Shown here piece by piece: positions 1 to 6,081 of a DNA stretch of 6,323 nt. Below the pieces are notes generated by a model. That model was not told where the DNA came from. It was given only the letters and a program-made list of their open reading frames with translations, and ran no database searches. The position numbers were made by a program, and so were the translations under genes. Numbering within the stretch: position 1 is the stretch's first letter; the number at the start of each line of letters is the position of its first letter. This DNA comes from Marisimplicoccus sp964437815 (GTDB lineage Bacteria; Bacteroidota; Bacteroidia; Flavobacteriales; Flavobacteriaceae): positions 1 through 6,323 of the forward strand of contig CAYTIE010000045.1 in NCBI GenBank assembly GCA_964437815.1. Reading direction: 5' to 3'.

Positions 1-42
1 TCATTTCAAATTCTTAACAGAATTTAAGAAAATTTCTAATTA
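1..42 (-). other. Spacer downstream of lpxC, with a small hairpin and a possible start of the next gene
   Basis: These 42 nt follow the lpxC stop codon. They contain an inverted repeat (8-25) and, on the minus strand, an ATG at 4-2 followed by A, then the window ends. In many alphaproteobacteria the gene after lpxC encodes the outer-membrane assembly lipoprotein BamD, so this ATG could be its start. Only four bases are visible, so the product cannot be judged from the sequence and the idea rests on synteny alone. Confidence 0.3.
8..25 (-). repeat. Perfect 7-bp inverted repeat after lpxC
   Basis: On the plus strand AAATTCT (8-14) and AGAATTT (19-25) are exact reverse complements around a 4-nt TAAC loop. 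Read on the transcribed minus strand, the stem can grow by a U-G and a U-A pair to about 9 bp. Only one G-C pair lies in the 7-bp core and no U-tract follows, so it is a weak candidate for a 3'-end processing or attenuating hairpin rather than a standard intrinsic terminator. Such short AT palindromes also arise by chance at this base composition. Confidence 0.3.
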
Positions 43-963
43 TTATGCAATAGATTTTAATATAGATTTATTAATATATGTATGAGGAAGAGATTTTTCT
101 TTAATTTCAAATATAGTATAATTGTTTTTATCAATAAACACTTTTCTCAAGAGCTGATTTGTTAAGCTATGACCTCCTTGAGAACATTTTATAGATCCGA
201 TTATCTTGTGCCCTGAAAGATATAAGTCACCCATGCAATCCAAAATTTTATGATTAACAAACTCAAGTTTGTTTCTTAGCCCTTCGTGATTTAAAGTTTC
301 ATTATCTTTGACAACTATTGCATTATCTAAGTTTCCTCCTTTGGCTAAACCCATTGCTCTTAATTTTTCAACATCTTCATATAAACAGAATGTTCTTGAA
401 TTATAAACATCTGATAGATCATTCTCATATACATTTATTTTGTTTTTTTGATTTCCAATAAAAGAATTTGAATATTTAATTTCAAAATCTATATCCAAGC
501 TAACGTTTGATTTATCAATTGAAATAAATTTAGAGCCGTCTTGAACACTCACTTTGTTTGTAATTTTAATTAGTTTAATTGGAATTTGGCTTAATTCAAA
601 ACCTGTCTCTAAAAATTTTTCTACAAAAATCTTTGCTGATCCATCCATTATAGGAATTTCTTGTGAATCAATTTCTATTAATGCGTTATCTATTCCCAAT
701 CCATATAGTGCAGCCATTAAATGTTCTATTGTAGAAACTGCAACACCATATTCATTTGAAATTGTTGTACATAAGGTTGCGTTAGAAACATTATAAACAT
801 TGGGTATAACTATATTATTATTTTTAAGGTCTATTCTTTTAAAAATTATTCCTGTATTAGGATTTGAAGGTAATACTGCCATAGAAACTTTTTTACCACT
901 ATGAAGACCAACGCCTTCAAATTTAGTTATTTGTTTTATGGTTTTTTGGTTGAGAATAGACAT
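43..963 (-). CDS. lpxC: UDP-3-O-acyl-N-acetylglucosamine deacetylase LpxC
   Basis: LpxC is the cytosolic zinc enzyme that removes the N-acetyl group from UDP-3-O-acyl-GlcNAc, the committed step of lipid A synthesis. Numbering from the ATG at 963 gives 306 aa, against 305 in E. coli. The family signature GVGLHSGKKV lies at 17-26. Glu80 and His81 (TIEHLMAAL) match the E. coli catalytic Glu78 and zinc ligand His79. His238 and Asp242 (HKILDCMGD) match the other zinc ligands, and His265 (GGHSLTN) matches the catalytic histidine. The substrate-region block SRTFCLYEDVEKLRAMGLAKGG is conserved at 189-210. The frame is open upstream to a TTG at 993 (316 aa), and another ATG lies at 978, but the 963 start best matches where the family begins. 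It is the last gene of the visible operon and the only one separated from its neighbour by a real spacer. In most alphaproteobacteria the gene just before it would be ftsZ; here it is ftsA. Confidence 0.97.
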   Translation of the reverse strand: MSILNQKTIKQITKFEGVGLHSGKKVSMAVLPSNPNTGIIFKRIDLKNNNIVIPNVYNVSNATLCTTISNEYGVAVSTIEHLMAALYGLGIDNALIEIDSQEIPIMDGSAKIFVEKFLETGFELSQIPIKLIKITNKVSVQDGSKFISIDKSNVSLDIDFEIKYSNSFIGNQKNKINVYENDLSDVYNSRTFCLYEDVEKLRAMGLAKGGNLDNAIVVKDNETLNHEGLRNKLEFVNHKILDCMGDLYLSGHKIIGSIKCSQGGHSLTNQLLRKVFIDKNNYTIFEIKEKSLPHTYINKSILKSIA

Positions 964-1028
964 GGAATATAAATACATCCTTGCCCAATTCAAAAAAATA
1001 CAACAAATGTTACAAGAAAATACAAATA
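964..1028 (-). other. ftsA-lpxC spacer, the position where ftsZ usually sits
   Basis: Sixty-five nt separate the ftsA TGA from the lpxC ATG at 963. The spacer is too short to hold ftsZ or a recognisable remnant. On the minus strand it has three TTGTA pentamers in its first half and the AAGGA site near its end. No good pair of -35 and -10 boxes stands out from the AT-rich background. Confidence 0.7.
978..982 (-). promoter_or_regulatory. Shine-Dalgarno-like AAGGA before lpxC
   Basis: The minus strand reads AAGGA at 982-978. It is the only clear anti-16S-like site at any gene start in this window, which fits lpxC being the only gene not overlapped by or abutting its predecessor. The gap to the ATG at 963 is 14 nt, longer than the usual 5-9, so either the site is weak or the lpxC start remains uncertain. 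The site also overlaps an in-frame ATG at 978. Confidence 0.4.
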
Positions 1029-2195
1029 TCAGTTAAAAAAATGGAAAAATTTTTCAAAAAAACCTTTGTTTTTAGGTTTTTTGGTAAGAAAATTGACTTC
1101 CTGAGATTTATTAGACTGGATAAAATTAAACCCTGAATCACAAATCATAGTTGTATTTTCTTCAAAAAAACTAATCTCGTTAAAAAAATCAAATTTTTCT
1201 TCTAAGTAAATTGAATTTTTATTTAATATTTTTGACCCTTCTCCAATAAAAATTAATATACAGTTATCTTTGTTTTGAAAGAATGCATTAAAATATTCAT
1301 CTGCTAAATTTAATTTTATTATTTCATCAACTCTAGCAAAAATAACCTGGTTAGATAAATCTGATGGATTTGTTTGATTAATTTTTTCTATTTTGTTTTC
1401 AAATGTGGTGTTAGATTGATTTAAATTTTTTTTTAAATTTTCAGCATCCTGAGAGCTAATTTTTAAAAGTATAGAAATATCATTTGTTATATGCCTTCCT
1501 CCAACAGGTAAGATATTAAAATATAATATTCTGTTATCTTGAAAAACAGTTATTGCACTTTTTGCATAGCCAATATCCAAAATAACTTTTTTTTTAAAAT
1601 CATTAAATAAAGAATTGTAGCTACTTGATCTTACATAGCTAGAGCAATATAGGTTATCTATGTTTAAATAATTATTACTAAAACTATCTTGTAAATTTTT
1701 CCAAATTTTTTCAGAAAAACATATAAATTTTAATTCTATTATTAAAGAAGAATAATTAATTTCTTTATTAGGAGTTTCAAAAAATTCTTCATCATCAAGG
1801 ACAAATTTCTTAACAATCATGTGGATAACTTTTTGATTAAAATAATTTTTTTGAACTAAGCCTTTGGCTTCATTTAATAAAGATATAATATCATTTTCTG
1901 AATATTGTCTATTATCAGAATTTTTTTTTATTGAGATATCTATCGAAAACATATCTGGGGTATCAATCATTAAATTAATATTTTTAATATGACTGTTAAT
2001 TTTTTTTTCAGCAGACTTAATTAAATCTTTAATAATTTCACTTGAATTTTTTATATCAAAATTTTTTAAACTAAAATTTGAAATACAGTCTCTTTCTAAA
2101 ACAAAAATATTTTTTGAAGTTTCATTGTTATATCCGCCTAGTCTTATTTTTGATGAACCAAAATCAACAAAAACATTTAAGTTTTTTTCATTCAT
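1029..2195 (-). CDS. ftsA: Cell division protein FtsA (divergent, short)
   Basis: FtsA is an actin-fold ATPase that tethers FtsZ filaments to the inner membrane and recruits later division proteins. This protein has 388 aa, somewhat shorter than the usual 410-430. Visible landmarks are the phosphate-1 loop VFVDFGSSKIRLG (8-20), the 1C-like region starting near 96 (RQYSENDI), the phosphate-2 region VILDIGYAKSAITVF (204-218), LPVGGRHITNDI (229-240) followed by DAENLKK, RVDEI (288-292), and the adenosine-region IFIGEGSKILN (315-325). The last 17 residues (372-388, KKPKNKGFFEKFFHFFN) form a basic, Phe-rich amphipathic tail of the type that anchors FtsA to the membrane. Phosphate-2 normally has a DIGGGT-like loop; here it is DIGYAK, so nucleotide handling may differ. 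The DP-GM motif usual in the 1C domain is not recognisable. The start overlaps the ftsQ end by 8 nt (ATGAATGA), indicating coupled translation. Placement between ftsQ and lpxC supports the call; a general actin-like paralogue is much less likely. Confidence 0.93.
   Translation of the reverse strand: MNEKNLNVFVDFGSSKIRLGGYNNETSKNIFVLERDCISNFSLKNFDIKNSSEIIKDLIKSAEKKINSHIKNINLMIDTPDMFSIDISIKKNSDNRQYSENDIISLLNEAKGLVQKNYFNQKVIHMIVKKFVLDDEEFFETPNKEINYSSLIIELKFICFSEKIWKNLQDSFSNNYLNIDNLYCSSYVRSSSYNSLFNDFKKKVILDIGYAKSAITVFQDNRILYFNILPVGGRHITNDISILLKISSQDAENLKKNLNQSNTTFENKIEKINQTNPSDLSNQVIFARVDEIIKLNLADEYFNAFFQNKDNCILIFIGEGSKILNKNSIYLEEKFDFFNEISFFEENTTMICDSGFNFIQSNKSQEVNFLTKKPKNKGFFEKFFHFFN
1057..1082 (-). 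repeat. Terminator-like inverted repeat within the 3' end of ftsA
   Basis: Plus-strand AAAAAACCT (1057-1065) and AGGTTTTTT (1074-1082) are exact reverse complements around an 8-nt loop. The A/T arms mean that, read on the minus strand, the hairpin ends in a run of seven T (1062-1056), which resembles a weak intrinsic terminator. It is followed by the 12-bp palindrome GAAAAATTTTTC (1044-1055). All of it lies in codons for the FtsA membrane tail (KKPKNKGFFEKFF), so Lys and Phe codons alone may explain it. With only two G-C pairs, strong termination is unlikely. Confidence 0.3.
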
Positions 2196-2877
2196 TTGAT
2201 AAAATTAACTGATTTGATACTCTTAAATCAATTATATTATTACTAAAGTTTTTATTCTTGAGCAATTTATTTACCTGGTTTAAGGCTGCCTCTAAATTTT
2301 TTATAGGAAATTTGATTAGTACATTATCTTTATTCTTTATGTCTATTCTGCCACTTGGATAAAAAAAAATCTCTTTAATTTTACTATATTCTAAACCTGA
2401 CTTATTAATAATTTTTTTAAACGATACAAATTTTTCTGTAGTAAACTTTCCAAATACCATTGGCAAATCTTCATGATTATTAAATTTTTCTGTATTTATA
2501 AGTTTACTATTTGAACCAATTAGAAAAATTTCATTATTCTCTATTGTTCTTGCTAAAAAATCTGTTTGTTGCAATTCTAAAATAATTTTTGAAGGATATA
2601 ATTTAATAATATTATAGTTTTCTATATAATTATATTTGCTAATTTGATCTTTTAAAATTTCTCTATCGATAAAAAAAATATTGGTATTTTTTAAAAAACT
2701 TAGATTTTTTTCAATTTCAAGATTTATTGTATTATCTAATCCAATTACTTCTATAGATTTTAAATCATAAAAAGATTGTTTTTTTTCTACAAATAGCTGG
2801 CTATTAATTGATGATAGAAAAAATAGAATTAAAAAAAAAAATAAAAAACTTTTTTTTTTATCTACGAAGTGACGCAT
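2188..2877 (-). CDS. ftsQ: Cell division protein FtsQ
   Basis: FtsQ is a bitopic inner-membrane protein whose periplasmic part holds the FtsB-FtsL complex at the septum. The 229-aa protein from the ATG at 2877 has a short basic cytoplasmic start (MRHFVDKKKS), one very Phe/Leu-rich membrane segment (about 11-23), then a POTRA-like domain (about 38-110) that opens with LKSIEVIGLDNT and ends near LYPSKIILELQQTDFLAR. The C-terminal beta domain keeps the family pattern GRIDIKNKDNVLIKF (176-190), NLEAALNQ and IIDLRVSNQLIL (215-226). The frame is open upstream to a TTG at 2895, but that would add only six residues and deepen the overlap. The ATG at 2877 has GGA about 9 nt upstream and is preferred. 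It overlaps ddl by 20 nt and ftsA by 8 nt. Sequence identity in FtsQ is always low, so the call rests on domain layout plus position between ddl and ftsA. Confidence 0.92.
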   Translation of the reverse strand: MRHFVDKKKSFLFFFLILFFLSSINSQLFVEKKQSFYDLKSIEVIGLDNTINLEIEKNLSFLKNTNIFFIDREILKDQISKYNYIENYNIIKLYPSKIILELQQTDFLARTIENNEIFLIGSNSKLINTEKFNNHEDLPMVFGKFTTEKFVSFKKIINKSGLEYSKIKEIFFYPSGRIDIKNKDNVLIKFPIKNLEAALNQVNKLLKNKNFSNNIIDLRVSNQLILSNE

Positions 2878-3775
2878 CTTTAATAATCCAATCAATTAAA
2901 TTTAAAAAAGAAATATTATTAAATCTTGCTATTTCTGGAACTAATGAAAGAGAAGTCATTCCTGGCTGAGTATTTATTTCTAAAAGGTAAAACTTATTTT
3001 TATAAAATTTAAAATCAGATCTAGTTACACCTTTACATCCAATGGCGTTGTGAGCTTTTAAAGCAATATTTTGTACTTTTTTTATCATTTTTTTATTTAT
3101 TTTAACTGGGATAATATGTTTTGTTTTTGATTTAGCATTATATTTTGCTTGATAATCATAAAATTTTCTTTTTGGAACTAGCTCTATTGCCCCCAATTTT
3201 TTCTTTCCCATAATAGCTACTTGAATCTCTCTTCCCGGAATGTACTTTTCAATCATTATTTCTTTGTATGGAGAAAGTTTATTTAAATTTTTAAAAAAAT
3301 CTTTTTTACTACATATATATACTTCTACACTTGAACCTTCATTAAAAGGTTTGATTACAACAGGAAAACTTAATTTAGATATAATTTTTTTAATTAATAC
3401 AGTTTTTTTTGTAAATTTATTAAATTTAAACTTAAAATATTTTGGGGTTAAAATATTATTTTTTATAAATATTTTTTTTGAAACTTCCTTATCAATTGCT
3501 ATGGAAGAAGATAATACGCCTGAATGAGTATACTTTATTTTTTCAGACTCTAGTATCGACTGAATATATCCATCTTCACCATATCTACCATGTAAAGCAT
3601 TAAATACCACATCTGGCTTAAATGATCTTAGGTTTTTAATTAAATTGCCATTTGGCTCACAAATTTTAGCATAATATTTTTTTTTAATCGCATTAAAAAC
3701 TCCTTTTGCAGTTTTTAAACTAATTTCCCTTTCTTTTGAAAATCCACCTGCAAGAATTAAAATTTTTTTTTTCAT
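2858..3775 (-). CDS. ddl: D-alanine--D-alanine ligase (Ddl, DdlB type)
   Basis: Ddl joins two D-alanines with ATP in the cytosol, giving the dipeptide that MurF adds to the peptidoglycan precursor. The 305-aa length equals the compact DdlB class (306 in E. coli). The ATP-grasp fold is plain: GGFSKEREIS (10-19, with Glu15 equivalent to the D-Ala-binding Glu15 of E. coli), ALHGRYGEDG (60-69), SGVLSSSIAIDK (85-96), VVIKPFNEGSSV (139-150), IEKYIPGREIQVAI (175-188), FYDYQAKY (205-212), and the metal-binding end Asp254, Glu266 and Asn268, followed by PGMTSLSLVPE (271-281). The residue after GSSV is Glu151, where Gly is common. The stop of murB abuts this ATG (TAAATG), so translation is probably coupled. 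A run of ten A directly follows the start codon's ATG. Confidence 0.98.
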   Translation of the reverse strand: MKKKILILAGGFSKEREISLKTAKGVFNAIKKKYYAKICEPNGNLIKNLRSFKPDVVFNALHGRYGEDGYIQSILESEKIKYTHSGVLSSSIAIDKEVSKKIFIKNNILTPKYFKFKFNKFTKKTVLIKKIISKLSFPVVIKPFNEGSSVEVYICSKKDFFKNLNKLSPYKEIMIEKYIPGREIQVAIMGKKKLGAIELVPKRKFYDYQAKYNAKSKTKHIIPVKINKKMIKKVQNIALKAHNAIGCKGVTRSDFKFYKNKFYLLEINTQPGMTSLSLVPEIARFNNISFLNLIDWIIKDASLRR

Positions 3776-4684
3776 TTATTCTACTAAAATAATTTCTAAG
3801 TCTAGATTTATTCCAGTTTTATCTTTTACGTTTTTTTTGACAAAATCGATCAACTTTTTCATATCTTTGTAACTTGCATTACCTTTGTTTATAAAAAAAT
3901 TTGCATGCTTATCTGATATTACAGCATCACCAAATTGAATATTGTTTGGCACAGATTCTTTAATTATTTCCCAAACTTTTTTATCAGTTTGTTTTATTGG
4001 ATTCTTAAATGTACTTCCACCAGTTTTAATTTTTGTTGGTTGAGCTTTTTCTTTTTTTGTTTTAAAAATATTTATTGTTTCTTTAATTTCCTCTTTTTTT
4101 TTTTTATTTCCTGCAAATGTTGCGCTAAGAAAAATTAGGTCTTTTGGCAAACCACATGACCTATAATTAAAATTTATATCTTTTGCAGGAATAGTTAAAA
4201 CTTCACCTAATAGGTTAACAGCCTGAACTGATATCAAAATGTCCTTAAATTCACTACCAAAGCATCCTGAATTCATCCGTATACCTCCTCCAATCGTACC
4301 GGGTATACATGACAAAAACTCAAATCCACTAACACTATTTTCTAAGGCAAATTCAGATAGCGATTTATCTAAAGCTCCACTCCCCGCAACTATAGTATTT
4401 TCATTTAATAGCGAAATTCTTGAAAAATTTTTACTTAATTTGATTACTATTCCTTCAAATGTATCATCTTTGAATAAAACATTTGAACCGGCTCCTAAAA
4501 CAAAAAAATTTTCTTTATCTTTACATAGTTTTAAAAAGCTTATTAGATCTTGTAGAGTGTCAGGCTTAAAAAAAATACTTGTATTTCCACCAATATTAAA
4601 CCAATTAAGCTTTTTAATACTGTAATCAAAATACACTCTTCCATTAAATTTTTTAACTTTATTTTGAAAATTTTTAATATTCAT
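3776..4684 (-). CDS. murB: UDP-N-acetylmuramate dehydrogenase MurB
   Basis: MurB is the cytosolic FAD enzyme that uses NADPH to reduce UDP-GlcNAc-enolpyruvate to UDP-MurNAc. The 302-aa protein has the FAD-binding block LGAGSNVLF (63-71) preceded by NWFNIGGN, then FLSCIPGTIGGGIRMNSGCFG (123-143). Catalytic residues are visible: Tyr174-Arg175 in FNYRSCGLP, Ser224 in GGSTFKNP as the proton donor, and Glu297 near the C-terminus. The compact length and the DKHANFFINKGNA block (258-270) fit the type II MurB found in alphaproteobacteria and Gram-positives, which lack the extra Tyr-containing loop of the E. coli type. Its start shares one base with the murC stop (TAATG) and no Shine-Dalgarno site precedes it, so translation by restart after murC is likely. 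A run of 12 A on the coding strand (4105-4094) encodes Lys194-197. Confidence 0.98.
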   Translation of the reverse strand: MNIKNFQNKVKKFNGRVYFDYSIKKLNWFNIGGNTSIFFKPDTLQDLISFLKLCKDKENFFVLGAGSNVLFKDDTFEGIVIKLSKNFSRISLLNENTIVAGSGALDKSLSEFALENSVSGFEFLSCIPGTIGGGIRMNSGCFGSEFKDILISVQAVNLLGEVLTIPAKDINFNYRSCGLPKDLIFLSATFAGNKKKKEEIKETINIFKTKKEKAQPTKIKTGGSTFKNPIKQTDKKVWEIIKESVPNNIQFGDAVISDKHANFFINKGNASYKDMKKLIDFVKKNVKDKTGINLDLEIILVE

Positions 4685-6081
4685 TATTTAATATATTTTG
4701 GCAAATCTCTTATCCAATTAGAGATTGATCCGGCGCCCATCCCTATTACTATTTTATCACCATATATATTTTGTTTCACATATTTTATTAAATCTAAATT
4801 ATTATTTATCTGTATTAATTTTACTTTTGAATTTCTTATTATTTTTTTTGCAAAACCATTATAGTTGAATCCTAGTTTAATATTTTCTCCTGCCTTATAT
4901 ATTGGACATAAAATTACAGTGTTTGCTTTCTTAAATGATTTTGAAAATTCGTTGTGCAAATTTTTTAATCTAGAAATTCTGTGTGGTTGAAACACACATA
5001 TTATTTCTTTCTTCTTGTAAACCTCTCTAACACCATCCAGCACTTCAATAATTTCTGTTGGGTGATGAGCATAATCATCAAAAAATGGAACATTTTGAAA
5101 TGAAAAAACTTTAGTAAATCTTCTTTGAACACCAGAAAATTTTTCCAATCCCTTTTTTATAATTTTGACTGGTATACCAACTGAAAATGCAACAGCTGCT
5201 GCTGCAGTTGAGTTTCTTATATTATGGAGTCCAATAAGAGGAATTTTAATATTTATAATAAAATTTTTTTTTGTTCCTGGTAAATTTATTTTTATATCAA
5301 ATTTTGAATAGCTTTCTTTTTGTGAAATATTTAATATTTTAAAATTTGATAAATTATTTATCCCGTAAGTGTTATAATTTAAATTGCTAATTTTTTTAAT
5401 AACATCCCTATTATTTTTATCATCCAAACATATAAATGTTTTTCCAAAAGATGGTGTTTTTTCTATAAAATTGATAAAATTTTTTTTTAATGCTTCTAAG
5501 GATTTATAATAATCTAAATGTTCTTTATCGATGTTTGTAACAATTGAATAAGTTGGAGGTATTTTTGTAAAACTTCCATCTGATTCATCAGATTCTAAAA
5601 TACACCAATCACTTTTTCCTAGTTTAGCTGAACCACTAAATGAATTTAAAACACCTCCATTAATTACAGTTGAGTCTATTTTTGCATGGGTAAAAATATT
5701 TGATATTAATGAAGTGGTAGTGGTTTTCCCATGTGAACCTGCAACTACAACATTTTTCATTAAAGAAACAACATTGGCCAGCATGTCTCCTCTTTTATAA
5801 ATTGGTATTTTTCTTTTTTTTGCATGTAGTAACTCTGAATTGTTTTTTTTAATTGCAGATGAAATAACTAAAATAGTTGAGTTATCAATGTTTTGTTTTT
5901 TATGGCCGATATAAACTTTAATTTTTCTTTGTTTAACTCTTTCAATATTTTTATTATTTGAAATATCACTTCCCTGCACTTTAAATCCTAGCTCTTTCAT
6001 TATCAGGGCTAAACCGCTCATTCCAATTCCACCAATACCGATAAAATGAATTAATTCTGATTTTGCTAATTTAATTTTCAT
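4684..6081 (-). CDS. murC: UDP-N-acetylmuramate--L-alanine ligase MurC
   Basis: MurC adds L-Ala to UDP-MurNAc with ATP, the first of the Mur ligase steps in the cytosol. The 465 aa match the family's 460-490. Three Mur ligase domains are seen in order: a UDP-sugar domain starting HFIGIGGIGMSGLA (12-25) with QGSDIS; a central ATPase with P-loop GSHGKTTTTS (115-124), ESDESDGSF (163-171) and TNIDKEHLDYY (182-192), then GLHNIRNSTAAAAVA (284-298); and a C-terminal domain with GVQRRF (317-322), DDYAHHPTEI (335-344), CVFQPHRISRL (362-372) and GMGAGSISNW (447-456). The HHPTE block sets MurC apart from MurD, MurE and MurF. The ATG lies inside the end of murG (11-nt overlap). No Shine-Dalgarno site precedes it, which fits coupled translation. 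Confidence 0.99.
   Translation of the reverse strand: MKIKLAKSELIHFIGIGGIGMSGLALIMKELGFKVQGSDISNNKNIERVKQRKIKVYIGHKKQNIDNSTILVISSAIKKNNSELLHAKKRKIPIYKRGDMLANVVSLMKNVVVAGSHGKTTTTSLISNIFTHAKIDSTVINGGVLNSFSGSAKLGKSDWCILESDESDGSFTKIPPTYSIVTNIDKEHLDYYKSLEALKKNFINFIEKTPSFGKTFICLDDKNNRDVIKKISNLNYNTYGINNLSNFKILNISQKESYSKFDIKINLPGTKKNFIINIKIPLIGLHNIRNSTAAAAVAFSVGIPVKIIKKGLEKFSGVQRRFTKVFSFQNVPFFDDYAHHPTEIIEVLDGVREVYKKKEIICVFQPHRISRLKNLHNEFSKSFKKANTVILCPIYKAGENIKLGFNYNGFAKKIIRNSKVKLIQINNNLDLIKYVKQNIYGDKIVIGMGAGSISNWIRDLPKYIK

Noticed and set aside
554..796. Plus-strand open frame of 80 codons
   Set aside because: It lies wholly opposite lpxC, which is conserved with its catalytic residues, and the predicted protein has no recognisable domain.
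964..993. Promoter-like TTGAAT and TATATT with 16-nt spacing just before lpxC
   Set aside because: Transcription would begin after the preferred ATG at 963, so it could not supply that start, and such matches are expected by chance in this AT-rich DNA.
964..993. Ten-residue N-terminal extension of LpxC from a TTG start
   Set aside because: The family normally begins close to the ATG at 963, and no well-placed ribosome site precedes the TTG.
3240..3527. Plus-strand open frame of 95 codons
   Set aside because: It is antisense to the ATP-grasp core of ddl and is explained by the low stop frequency opposite that gene.
3935..4138. Plus-strand frame rich in Phe and Cys that looks like a small membrane protein
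   Set aside because: The hydrophobicity comes from reading Lys-rich murB codons in reverse; nothing supports expression.
4239..4625. Plus-strand open frame of 128 codons, the longest on that strand
   Set aside because: It is antisense to the FAD-binding half of murB, and its residues mirror conserved murB codons. No domain or ribosome site supports it.
4664..4864. Plus-strand open frame of 66 codons across the murB-murC junction
   Set aside because: It is antisense to the 5' end of murB and the 3' end of murC, with no recognisable protein family.
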